Assembly: GCA_964565405.1 (NCBI GenBank)
Contig: CAZMEW010000003.1
Location: forward strand, 13,841 to 77,840
Direction of reading: 5' to 3'
DNA length: 64,000 nucleotides
Source: UBA922 sp964565405
GTDB lineage: Bacteria > Patescibacteriota > Patescibacteriia > Magasanikbacterales > UBA922
In this document: positions 19,178 to 25,888 of the stretch, piece after piece
Position numbering within the stretch: position 1 is the stretch's first letter
Layout: every line of letters starts with the position of its first letter
Notes under the pieces: model-generated
The model's input: the letters and a program-made list of their open reading frames with translations, nothing else
The model's database searches: none
Told to the model about the DNA's origin: nothing
Translations under genes and position numbers: made by a program

Positions 19178-19183
19178 AGTATA
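19178..19183 (-). promoter_or_regulatory. Extended -10 for the DUF4349 gene
   Basis: TGTTATACT on the minus strand is an extended -10 about 32 bases before the ATG. It is directly downstream of the thioredoxin terminator hairpin, whose T-tract occupies the -35 region. Confidence 0.5.
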
Positions 19184-19185
19184 AC

Positions 19186-19219
19186 ATAAAAACCCCGCTT
19201 TTTGTGAAGTGCGGGGTTT
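19186..19219 (-). terminator. Rho-independent terminator after the thioredoxin gene
   Basis: A nine-base perfect stem (AAACCCCGC at 19190-19198 and GCGGGGTTT at 19211-19219) is followed on the minus strand by TTTTTAT, 17 bases after the thioredoxin stop. Confidence 0.9.
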
Positions 19220-19235
19220 CGGTTATTCGACTATG

Positions 19236-19574
19236 TTAGGTGAGATGTTTTTCAATCATTTCCTTGATTCGCTCTTTTTGTACTCCTCCCACAATCTGGT
19301 CGACCACTTGTCCACCTTTAAATACAAGAAAGGTAGGAATGCTCATGACACGGTATTTGTTTCCAATTACACCATTCTCATCTACATTGAGTTTTCCGAT
19401 TTTAAAACCTTTTTCCTTATATTCGTGAGCCAACTCTTCGATGATTGGACCCATTTGTTGACATGGTCCACACCACGGTGCCCAAAAATCTACTAATACT
19501 GGCGTTTCAGAGGATAGTACCTGGTCTTGAAAATTTGCTTCCGTAATTGTTTCGTATGATGGCATATTGATCAA
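19236..19574 (-). CDS. trxA: Thioredoxin
   Basis: This 112-residue cytoplasmic thioredoxin acts as a general protein disulfide reductase. The active site WCGPC is at residues 34-38, preceded by VLVDFWAP. The conserved cis-proline is in VMSIPTFLVFKGG. There is no signal peptide or membrane span, so it is a cytoplasmic thioredoxin and not a secreted oxidoreductase. The start could be M1 or M4 (MPSYETI). It is monocistronic, with a promoter at 19596-19624 and a terminator at 19186-19219. No thioredoxin reductase is in the window. Confidence 0.96.
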   Translation of the reverse strand: MINMPSYETITEANFQDQVLSSETPVLVDFWAPWCGPCQQMGPIIEELAHEYKEKGFKIGKLNVDENGVIGNKYRVMSIPTFLVFKGGQVVDQIVGGVQKERIKEMIEKHLT

Positions 19575-19595
19575 AGGTTAAGAATACGCTCACAT

Positions 19596-19624
19596 ATTTT
19601 ACGTGAAACTCTTGATTGAGGCAA
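19596..19624 (-). promoter_or_regulatory. Promoter of trxA
   Basis: The minus strand has TTGCCT (19624-19619), a 17-base spacer and TAAAAT (19601-19596), about 22 bases before the thioredoxin start. Confidence 0.55.
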
Positions 19625-19636
19625 ACTGGGGATAAA

Positions 19637-21664
19637 CTACTTATCAAATACTATTTCTCGAGCCTTGGTCTCTTCAGTATACAGCTCGAGTACATCACCG
19701 ACTTCGATCTTTGCACCACCTTCAAACTTAACGCCACACTCAGTACCTTTTGTAACTTCCTTGACTGATGCCTGCCCCACTTTACAATCAGTAATCTTTC
19801 CATTGCCCATAACGAGACCTTCGCGCTTTACGCGTGCAAGCGATGTTTTCAGCGCCTTACCAACCTCTACCCGTCCTCCAACGATCATCGAATCCTTTTC
19901 TTTTCTAAATATGGCAAGAACTTTCATGGTTCCCACTTCGGTTACAATCTTTTCATCACTCAATAATTTTCCCAACTCTTCCTTGACCCAATTGATTACA
20001 TTATAAATAATACTGTATTCAGTAAATGAAATATTTTCTTCTCGAATTATATCTTTTGCAACAATATTTGGCACCACATTAAACCCTATAATGTGCGCAT
20101 TTGCTGCTTTCGCTTTTTTTGCGTCGTCTTCATTCACATTTCCCAATCCTTTTCCAACGATTTTAATTCCCACTTCAGGATGTTTGATTTTTGAAAGTGA
20201 AGCGATAATTGCTTCAAGCGAACCGAGCACATCAGCCTTGACGAGCACATTTACAGTCTTTTTTCCTTCTTCATCTGGCGTATTTTGCGAATCAGCAATA
20301 CTTGCTTTGTCAGCGCCAGTCTGCTCCACACGTTTTTTTCGTACATCAATTTCTTGCGCAGTTGATTCTTTTGACAAATCAAGTACGTCTCCCACTTCAG
20401 GAGCAACCTTGAACCCAATAATCTGCACAGGCACCGAAGGACCCGCACTCGTAATCAAATCGCCCATGTAATTTTTCATTGCCCGCACTTTTCCATAAAT
20501 TTCATTATTCACCACAATTTTATCTCCATTTTTGAGTGTTCCTGCCTGAATCAACACTGATGCCACTGGGCCAGAACTCTTGTCTACATTTGACTCAATT
20601 ACTGTTCCGATTGCTGGAAGCGTCGGATCAGCCTTAATCGATTCACCCTGTACATCAGCGACGAGTAAAAGCACATCAAGTAATTTATCAATATTTATTT
20701 TTTCTTTTGCTGAAATTTCAACCATTGGCGTATCTCCACCCCATTCTTCGGCAAGCACTCCATGAGTTGATAAGTCAGTTTTTGTTCTCTGTACGTCTGC
20801 CGCTGGTTTATCAATTTTATTTATTGCAACAACCACTGGAAGTTTTGCGGCTTTGATAATATTGATCGCTTCAATAGTTTGTGGCTTGACGCTATCATCT
20901 GCCGCAACCACCAGTATTCCAATATCAGCAATACGCGCACCACGAGAACGCATCATACTGAACGCTTCGTGCCCCGGAGTATCAATAAATGTTATGGCTC
21001 GTTCTTCTTTAGTCTTTGGGTCTTTCCAAACTGTCTGATATGCGCCGATATGCTGCGTGATTCCGCCGGCTTCAGTTGCCACAATATTGGTTTGTCTAAT
21101 TGTATCAAGTAATTTTGTTTTTCCATGATCTACGTGACCCATGACTACGACTACCGGTGCGCGCGGGTGTAGATTTTTTCCCTGAGAAAGTGCGATTGTA
21201 AGATCTTCAATTCGTGAACTTTCCTTAGCAGTATCTTCACTATTAGTTTCCTGCTTGTTTACTGAAAAACCAAATTCTTCTGCGAGAATTGCTGCGGTAT
21301 CAAAATCAATATCTTGGTTCTGATTTGCAAGAATCCCATTCTTCATCATTTCCATGATGATCTGGCTGGTAGGCATACTCATGCGCTCTGCGAATTCTCG
21401 GACCGTCAATCGCTGAGGTAGTTCAACGGTCTGCCCCATCTGTTTACGGAGCTCACGCTCTTTTATTTTTTTCTCTTCTAATTCTTTTCGTTTTTTTTCT
21501 TCGATATCTCGCTTGATAAAACGCCATTTGTGCATCACCTGCTGTGCTGTTTTATCGTCAATTTTGATTGCTTTTTTACCAATATCAAAACCATACTGTG
21601 GTAATAGATCAAGCAATTCTGCGGTGTTCATGCGTAGTTGTCGTGCAAGTTCACTGACGTTCAT
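19637..21664 (-). CDS. infB: Translation initiation factor IF-2
   Basis: This GTPase delivers initiator tRNA to the 30S subunit. At 675 residues it has a short N-terminal extension compared with E. coli (about 890). Two IF2_N-like modules are visible: MNVSELARQLRMNTAELLDL at the very start, and LTVREFAERMSMPTSQIIME near residue 85. The G domain has G1 GHVDHGKT, G3 DTPGHEAF and G4 NKID. Domains II, III and IV (GGRVEVGKALKTSLARV and TECGVKFEGG) follow to the C terminus. In many bacteria infB lies in the nusA-infB-rbfA operon; here it stands alone with its own near-consensus promoter. The ATG has no clear Shine-Dalgarno. Confidence 0.98.
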   Translation of the reverse strand: MNVSELARQLRMNTAELLDLLPQYGFDIGKKAIKIDDKTAQQVMHKWRFIKRDIEEKKRKELEEKKIKERELRKQMGQTVELPQRLTVREFAERMSMPTSQIIMEMMKNGILANQNQDIDFDTAAILAEEFGFSVNKQETNSEDTAKESSRIEDLTIALSQGKNLHPRAPVVVVMGHVDHGKTKLLDTIRQTNIVATEAGGITQHIGAYQTVWKDPKTKEERAITFIDTPGHEAFSMMRSRGARIADIGILVVAADDSVKPQTIEAINIIKAAKLPVVVAINKIDKPAADVQRTKTDLSTHGVLAEEWGGDTPMVEISAKEKINIDKLLDVLLLVADVQGESIKADPTLPAIGTVIESNVDKSSGPVASVLIQAGTLKNGDKIVVNNEIYGKVRAMKNYMGDLITSAGPSVPVQIIGFKVAPEVGDVLDLSKESTAQEIDVRKKRVEQTGADKASIADSQNTPDEEGKKTVNVLVKADVLGSLEAIIASLSKIKHPEVGIKIVGKGLGNVNEDDAKKAKAANAHIIGFNVVPNIVAKDIIREENISFTEYSIIYNVINWVKEELGKLLSDEKIVTEVGTMKVLAIFRKEKDSMIVGGRVEVGKALKTSLARVKREGLVMGNGKITDCKVGQASVKEVTKGTECGVKFEGGAKIEVGDVLELYTEETKAREIVFDK

Positions 21665-21689
21665 AGTATGGATTAATAAAAGTATTCAG

Positions 21690-21718
21690 AGTATAGCGAA
21701 AAAAAAGCTCTTCGTCAA
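21690..21718 (-). promoter_or_regulatory. Near-consensus promoter of infB
   Basis: The minus strand has TTGACG (21718-21713), a 17-base spacer and TATACT (21695-21690). The predicted 5' UTR is only about 20 bases and lacks a Shine-Dalgarno. Confidence 0.8.
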
Positions 21719-21742
21719 TATAAGCCGCTATAAATAATTCAA

Positions 21743-21762
21743 GCGGCACCTTTCGATGCCGC
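21743..21762 (-). terminator. Hairpin downstream of the 106-residue orphan gene
   Basis: A six-base stem GCGGCA/TGCCGC lies 28 bases after the stop codon of the gene at 21790. The following T-tract is interrupted, so it is a weak terminator candidate. Confidence 0.4.
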
Positions 21763-21789
21763 CACCACTCGAGCTGACTTCACACACAA

Positions 21790-22110
21790 TTACGCTTTGT
21801 TTAACTGAATACCGCGTGTGAATCCCAGCTTTTCGAGCTTACCTATTGCCTCCTGCCTTCCGATTTTGAGCGGACTGATCTCCATATGGATCTTCAGGCT
21901 CTCGCCTACAATATGGAGGTTTACCGCACGCTCCACACCCCAGCTCGGCTCAAACTCGAAAGGGATGCACGACTTGAGTAGATCATACAATCTTTGAGCA
22001 TGTGCCAGGGTCTTCGGTGAAAAGCCCAGTGTGTAGGCGACAATATTGATCGTGAGTCCGTCACCCCCTCCATCAAACTGCACAATAACGGGGCAAGTTC
22101 CAATGAGCAT
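21790..22110 (-). CDS. Small orphan protein, 106 residues
   Basis: I do not recognise this protein. It starts MLIGTCPVIVQFDGGGDGLT, has no signal peptide or membrane span, and looks like a compact alpha/beta cytoplasmic protein. The segment FSPKTLAHAQRLYDLLKSCI would be helical, and AVNLHIVGESLKIHMEISPL would be alternating strands. The gene is likely real: it has a near-consensus promoter at 22162-22190 and a strong Shine-Dalgarno (GGGAGGG) a few bases before the ATG. Its codon use and higher GC look different from the neighbouring infB. It is monocistronic and divergent from rny. Confidence 0.7.
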   Translation of the reverse strand: MLIGTCPVIVQFDGGGDGLTINIVAYTLGFSPKTLAHAQRLYDLLKSCIPFEFEPSWGVERAVNLHIVGESLKIHMEISPLKIGRQEAIGKLEKLGFTRGIQLNKA

Positions 22111-22161
22111 ATTCCCTCCCAGCTTCGCAGAAGAAACACACTAGCAGTTTCTTAGCCGGAT

Positions 22162-22190
22162 AAAATACTACATTTATCCGTGTTTGTCAA
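22162..22190 (-). promoter_or_regulatory. Promoter of the 106-residue orphan gene
   Basis: The minus strand has a perfect TTGACA (22190-22185), a 17-base spacer and TATTTT (22167-22162). It is back-to-back with the rny promoter, so the 22-base zone between them could hold shared control. Confidence 0.75.
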
Positions 22191-22216
22191 TGCAAATATG
22201 CTAAATCAAGCAAAAA

Positions 22217-22245
22217 TTGACAGTTTAGCCTAAATTTGGTAGTAT
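22217..22245 (+). promoter_or_regulatory. Promoter of rny
   Basis: A perfect TTGACA (22217-22222), a 17-base spacer and TAGTAT (22240-22245) lie about 267 bases upstream of the RNase Y start. The predicted transcript therefore has a long leader. Confidence 0.75.
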
Positions 22246-22251
22246 TATGGC

Positions 22252-22511
22252 GTCAAAACTTAATCAAAATACGGTACGGATCGTTTGGAAATGTTGTGTA
22301 GTTTATCTACGATTAGAATCAAAAGACCCTCAGCAATTGATATGTTTTCTCGAGCTTCTGATGCACAGACATACATATACTCCTCTAAAGCAAATTAGTG
22401 GGTGTTTTCTGTAGTATCCTCGAGCTTCCGAGTATTCGATTTCTACTCTTCCTTAACTCCACAACTCAAATCTACCATACAGTTCCGGTTTCCGTATCTG
22501 TAATTGTATCT
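22252..22511 (+). other. Long untranslated leader of rny
   Basis: About 260 bases separate the predicted transcription start from the RNase Y ATG, the longest apparent leader in the window. It contains a short hairpin (GTAGTTTATCTAC) and two related copies of CTCGAGCTTC, near 22352 and 22420, 68 bases apart. A frame open from 22398 into rny encodes no plausible domain. I recognise no riboswitch class. Autoregulation through the leader, as known for RNase E, is a possibility only. Confidence 0.45.
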
Positions 22512-24035
22512 ATGGAAATTATAATAATCGTGGCAATATTACTTGCCCTTGGAATTGGAGGGGGCGTAGGATATTTTGTCCGAGTGCAAATGGCAAAAGC
22601 AAAGATGAATTCGGCCGAGACGCGTGCTGAACAACTCATCGCTGAAGCAAAAAATAAGGAAAAGGAAATGTTACTTCAAGCAAAGGACCAAGCCTTGAAG
22701 ATCATTGAAGATGCGAAAAAAGACGAAGCAGAACGCAGACGTGAGCTTCAAAGCGCACAATCACGTATTGAGAAACGTGAATCTCTTTTCGATGCTAAAA
22801 TTCTCGAATTCGAGGATACTAAGACCAAATTACAAAGTAAAATCGAAGAAGTCCAAAAGGCAAAGGAAAAAGTGGAACAACTTCGCACGGATGCTGAGAA
22901 AAAACTTGAAGCTGTTTCAGGACTCTCAAAAGAGCAGGCGGTCGAGACACTTCTTGATCGAGTTTCAAAGGACACAAAAAATGACCTTATTGGACGAATC
23001 GCCAAAATTGAAAAAGAAAACTCTGATGCGTACGATGCACGTGCACGAGAAGTCGTAGTTGACGCAATTCAACGTTGCGCAGCTGATCATGCGAATGAAA
23101 CAACCTCAACCTCAATCACCCTCCCAAGTGATGAAATGAAAGGTCGTATTATCGGAAAAGACGGACGCAATATCAAAACAATTGAAAAAATGACCGGATG
23201 CGAACTTATTATTGATGAAACCCCTGGAGTACTGTTGATCTCCGGTTTCTCCCCTATTCGTCGCCGTGTCTGCTATCTCGCTCTTGAAAAATTAATCAAA
23301 GATGGACGAATCCAGCCAGCACGTATCGAAGAATTCATTCTCGAAGCAAAAAAAGAACTCGCACTCGATATCAAGCGCGCTGGAGAAGAAGCACTCTACA
23401 AACTCGGTATTACGGGGCTTGACCCCAAACTGGTTTCAATTGTAGGACGTCTCAAATACCGCACCAGTTATGGTCAAAACATTCTTTCTCACTCATCTGA
23501 GGTTGCAACTCTATGCGCGATGATTGCTGAAGAAGTGGGAGTGGACCCAATCATGGCAAAGAAAGCTGGATTTTTCCACGATATCGGAAAGTCAGTTGAC
23601 CATGAAACACAAGGAACACACATGGAAATCGGTGAAACCATTCTCAAAAAATTTGGGATGCCCGACGACGTTGCTTACGCCGCTCGCCACCACCATGACG
23701 ACAAGACCAACCATATCATTACTGACATTGTAAAAGCAGGAGACGCAATCTCTGCATCACGAGTAGGTGCACGACGCGACACCTACGAACAATATGTCAT
23801 GCGTCTCGAAGAACTTGAAAAAGTTGCTGGAGATTTCGCTGGAATTGATAAAGTATATGCAATTCAGGCAGGACGAGAGGTGCGTGTATTTGTGAAGCCT
23901 GAAGTGATTGATGATTTTGCAGCATATAATCTTGCAAAAGATATCGCAAGAAAAATCGAAAGTGAACTTCAGTATCCTGGTGAAATCAAAGTTCATGTGA
24001 TTCGTGAGTCTCGTGTAGTCGAGTACGCAAAATAA
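22512..24035 (+). CDS. rny: Ribonuclease Y
   Basis: This membrane-anchored endoribonuclease initiates mRNA decay in many bacteria lacking RNase E. The start is set at the ATG at 22512, which gives an N-terminal membrane anchor (MEIIIIVAILLALGIGGGVG) and 507 residues, the family's usual size. The longer frame from 22398 would add 38 residues of unrelated sequence ahead of the anchor. Domains in order: anchor, long coiled coil (about 30-190), KH domain with GRIIGKDGRNIKTIE, and HD domain with the catalytic HDIGKSVDHE and later RHHHDD. The C-terminal domain ends GEIKVHVIRESRVVEYAK. It is monocistronic. Confidence 0.97.
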   Translation: MEIIIIVAILLALGIGGGVGYFVRVQMAKAKMNSAETRAEQLIAEAKNKEKEMLLQAKDQALKIIEDAKKDEAERRRELQSAQSRIEKRESLFDAKILEFEDTKTKLQSKIEEVQKAKEKVEQLRTDAEKKLEAVSGLSKEQAVETLLDRVSKDTKNDLIGRIAKIEKENSDAYDARAREVVVDAIQRCAADHANETTSTSITLPSDEMKGRIIGKDGRNIKTIEKMTGCELIIDETPGVLLISGFSPIRRRVCYLALEKLIKDGRIQPARIEEFILEAKKELALDIKRAGEEALYKLGITGLDPKLVSIVGRLKYRTSYGQNILSHSSEVATLCAMIAEEVGVDPIMAKKAGFFHDIGKSVDHETQGTHMEIGETILKKFGMPDDVAYAARHHHDDKTNHIITDIVKAGDAISASRVGARRDTYEQYVMRLEELEKVAGDFAGIDKVYAIQAGREVRVFVKPEVIDDFAAYNLAKDIARKIESELQYPGEIKVHVIRESRVVEYAK

Positions 24036-24054
24036 TATTGGAATAACCACATAC

Positions 24055-24083
24055 ATCCTCCCCGTATTCCGGGAGGATTTATG
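24055..24083 (+). terminator. Hairpin terminator after rny
   Basis: An eight-base stem ATCCTCCC/GGGAGGAT lies 20 bases after the rny stop. The T-tract (TTTATGTT) is weak. Confidence 0.65.
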
Positions 24084-24098
24084 TTAAAAGGGGCTCTA

Positions 24099-24127
24099 TT
24101 GACGCAAAATTAGCTTTACGCTACACT
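24099..24127 (+). promoter_or_regulatory. Promoter of the HU gene
   Basis: TTGACG (24099-24104), a 17-base spacer and TACACT (24122-24127) lie about 68 bases before the HU start. Confidence 0.75.
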
Positions 24128-24194
24128 AACTTTATATACTAAACCCCTATCGTCTTCTGACCATATAGGGATTTATTTCTTAACTATTGCTATT

Positions 24195-24473
24195 ATGAAT
24201 AAAGCACTATTGGCGCAGACCATTGCAGACAAAGTCGGCGTCTCAAAAAAAGAAGCAGAAGCCATGCTTTCCTCATTTGTTGATATCGTTATTGATACCT
24301 TAAAGCATAATGGTGAAGTTTCCATTGCGGGTTTTGGTGCTTTTAGTGCTAAAACACGCGCAGGTCGTGTAGGAGTTAATCCACAAAATCCTAGTGAAAA
24401 AATTCAGATTCCTCCTGTAACAGTTCCCAAATTCAAAGCTGGAAAGAGCTTAAAGGATGCCCTAAAGAAATAA
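24195..24473 (+). CDS. hup: HU-family nucleoid DNA-binding protein
   Basis: This 92-residue HU/IHF-family protein is a dimeric DNA-bending architectural protein. The N terminus MNKALLAQTIADKVGVSKKEA forms the helical dimerisation part. The signature GEVSIAGFGAFSAKTRAGR and the beta-arm with conserved NPQNPSEKIQIPP are present, with the intercalating proline region, ending in KFKAGKSLKDALKK. The length is canonical. It has its own promoter and terminator and is followed by a tRNA gene on the opposite strand. Confidence 0.96.
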   Translation: MNKALLAQTIADKVGVSKKEAEAMLSSFVDIVIDTLKHNGEVSIAGFGAFSAKTRAGRVGVNPQNPSEKIQIPPVTVPKFKAGKSLKDALKK

Positions 24474-24487
24474 GTCATCTCGTACAT

Positions 24488-24518
24488 AAAATACCCTCTA
24501 AAGCAGAGGGTATTTTAT
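24488..24518 (+). terminator. Rho-independent terminator after the HU gene
   Basis: A twelve-base perfect stem (AAAATACCCTCT and AGAGGGTATTTT) with a five-base loop is flanked by A and T, so it could serve both the HU gene and the convergent tRNA gene. Confidence 0.92.
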
Positions 24519-24520
24519 TA

Positions 24521-24597
24521 TGGTGTCAAGGGGGAGATTCGAACTCCCGACCTGAGCGTTATGAATGCTCCGCTCTTACCAACTGAGCTACCCTGAC
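24521..24597 (-). tRNA. tRNA with CAT anticodon (elongator Met or Ile2)
   Basis: The minus strand folds as a cloverleaf. Acceptor GTCAGGG pairs with CCTTGAC, with one G-T wobble. The D arm is GCTC/GAGC. The anticodon loop TTCATAA gives CAT. The T arm is GGGAG TTCGAAT CTCCC, with discriminator A and an encoded CCA. The initiator features (unpaired first base, GGG/CCC anticodon stem) are absent. The closing pair of the anticodon stem is an A-C mismatch. Elongator Met and lysidine-modified Ile2 cannot be told apart by eye. Confidence 0.92.
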
Positions 24598-24664
24598 ATA
24601 TTTTCGATATTCTAGATACTACACTGTTTTTATTAAAATTTCAAGGTCTCCTGTCATTCCTTCC

Positions 24665-24694
24665 TTGACCACACCTTTTCTATATGATTATCTT
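24665..24694 (+). promoter_or_regulatory. Promoter of the 101-residue orphan gene
   Basis: TTGACC (24665-24670) is followed at 18 bases by TATCTT (24689-24694), about 19 bases before the ATG at 24713. This overlaps the Shine-Dalgarno zone, so the transcript would have a very short leader. Confidence 0.45.
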
Positions 24695-24712
24695 ATGCCC
24701 GAGGAGGTTATT

Positions 24713-25018
24713 ATGGCAGTTCATCCCGTCACACCTGTGCAGCGCAAAACATCTCGTGCTATACAACATGTATACGCATGGCAAGCTGACTTTGTACTAC
24801 TCTACCGCGGTTTTGAGCGTTACAAATTTCGCTTCCACTTGACACGAAATCGATCAGTTGAAGGCTACGTAATTTCATGTGGTATGATAACTGGTCCTAG
24901 TGCATTTAAGTACAAGATCTTCGTGGCTCACTCGCTCCAAGTGACACCTGGTAGTCGACGAAGTCGCGGGCTTCGTTTTGCCGAGATCATTCGAGTTGAG
25001 CGACTGAGTCCTGTATAA
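24713..25018 (+). CDS. Small basic orphan protein, 101 residues
   Basis: I do not recognise this protein. The start is set at 24713 because a strong Shine-Dalgarno (GAGGAGG) lies five bases before that ATG; the frame extends upstream to 24665. The product (MAVHPVTPVQRKTSRAIQHV...) has many Arg and Lys residues, aromatic-rich strands (WQADFVLLYRGFERYKFRF) and no membrane span. A small nucleic-acid-binding protein is conceivable, but no motif proves it. It is followed by a clear terminator, which supports a real transcription unit. Like the orphan at 21790 it uses a strong ribosome-binding site unlike most genes here. Confidence 0.6.
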   Translation: MAVHPVTPVQRKTSRAIQHVYAWQADFVLLYRGFERYKFRFHLTRNRSVEGYVISCGMITGPSAFKYKIFVAHSLQVTPGSRRSRGLRFAEIIRVERLSPV

Positions 25019-25131
25019 TCAGGTATCGAAATTTCTCCCTACGCCAACCATTCTTCGATGGCGAGGTGCACATACTGAACTGCCCTTCGTCTCGAGAAAA
25101 CTATACTAGTTTTTTTGAGATAAAGCTTTAG

Positions 25132-25162
25132 AAAAACTCTGCTGCACAACAGAGTTTTTTTA
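25132..25162 (+). terminator. Rho-independent terminator after the 101-residue orphan gene
   Basis: The stem AAAAACTCTG (25132-25141) and CAGAGTTTTT (25150-25159) is followed by further T. It lies 114 bases after the stop codon. Confidence 0.88.
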
Positions 25163-25353
25163 TTAATTTAGGTATTTTTATACGATATGTACACTACTCT
25201 TTCTTGCGCAGCGTCGCATAGACAGGTGTACTAGAAATGAAAACACCCGGACTTGAGAATCTCAGAAGCCATAGTTCCTCATCCTCCATGCACATATAGA
25301 CATTGTTTTTTCTGTGTCACCAATCATTTTTGCTGCATTGTATACATTTTGCT
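25163..25353. other. Intergenic stretch with no recognised gene
   Basis: Between the orphan's terminator and the DUF1003 promoter I see no open frame with start signals, no tRNA and no recognised ncRNA. A weak hairpin (GGTGT ... ACACC) is near 25230-25250. Confidence 0.5.
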
Positions 25354-25359
25354 ATACTA
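25354..25359 (+). promoter_or_regulatory. -10 box for the DUF1003 gene
   Basis: TATACT lies about 24 bases before the ATG at 25383, with a partial -35 (TTGCTG at 25330-25335, 18-base spacer). Confidence 0.5.
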
Positions 25360-25382
25360 AGCACAATTATTAATTGCAACAT

Positions 25383-25844
25383 ATGATGCCTGGCAAAAAA
25401 ATAAAAAAAAGTGATCTTATTAATCGATATGCTGATTTTTTGACACAATCTTTTGGTACTATTTCATTTCTCATACTTAATGCAATCGTTTTTGCAGGGT
25501 GGATACTTATTAACTCTGGCTTGATCCCAAATATACCAATTTTCGATCCATACCCGTATGGGATGCTCACAACCGCTGTCTCACTCGAAGCAATATTTCT
25601 AAGTATTATCGTGCTCATTAGCCAAAATCGTGCCAGCGAGATCGATGAATTACGAGAAGAGTTAGATTTGCACATTAATATTAAAGCAGAAAATGAAATT
25701 ACCCGGATACTCAATATGCTCGATGAAATCCACGATCATTTGGGACTTCCAAAAGTAGATGATGCTGAATTAAAAACCATGAAGCAAAAAACAAATATTA
25801 ACCGCATACGAAACCACCTCATTAGCATGCGAAAGAAAAAATAA
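25383..25844 (+). CDS. DUF1003 membrane protein
   Basis: This is a DUF1003-family inner-membrane protein of unknown function. The start is the ATG at 25383 or the next codon; a TTG at 25374 is also in frame. The family pattern is clear: a short cytoplasmic lead with RYADFLTQSFGTISFLI, a first span (SFLILNAIVFAGWILINSG), a periplasmic loop with FDPYPYGMLT, and a second span (VSLEAIFLSIIVLISQ). A cytoplasmic tail follows (NRASEIDELREELDLHINIKAENEI) that is probably coiled coil and ends in a basic stretch. It has its own promoter and ends in a terminator convergent with the operon at 25889-42654. Confidence 0.9.
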   Translation: MMPGKKIKKSDLINRYADFLTQSFGTISFLILNAIVFAGWILINSGLIPNIPIFDPYPYGMLTTAVSLEAIFLSIIVLISQNRASEIDELREELDLHINIKAENEITRILNMLDEIHDHLGLPKVDDAELKTMKQKTNINRIRNHLISMRKKK

Positions 25845-25869
25845 CACCCCGACTAGTCGGGGTGTTATT
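25843..25869. terminator. Bidirectional terminator between DUF1003 gene and the long minus-strand operon
   Basis: AACACCCCGACTAGTCGGGGTGTT (perfect 24-base palindrome at 25843-25866), with A and T tracts on both sides, overlaps the DUF1003 stop. It also lies 20 bases after the last gene of the minus-strand operon. Confidence 0.92.
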
Positions 25870-25888
25870 TTACTTTCCTTATTTCGCC

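Noticed and set aside
22398..22511. N-terminal extension of RNase Y
   Set aside because: The 38 extra residues are unlike the family, and the ATG at 22512 places the membrane anchor exactly at the N terminus.
25163..25353. Possible small RNA (tmRNA, RNase P or SRP RNA)
   Set aside because: None of the conserved cores of these RNAs could be recognised by eye.
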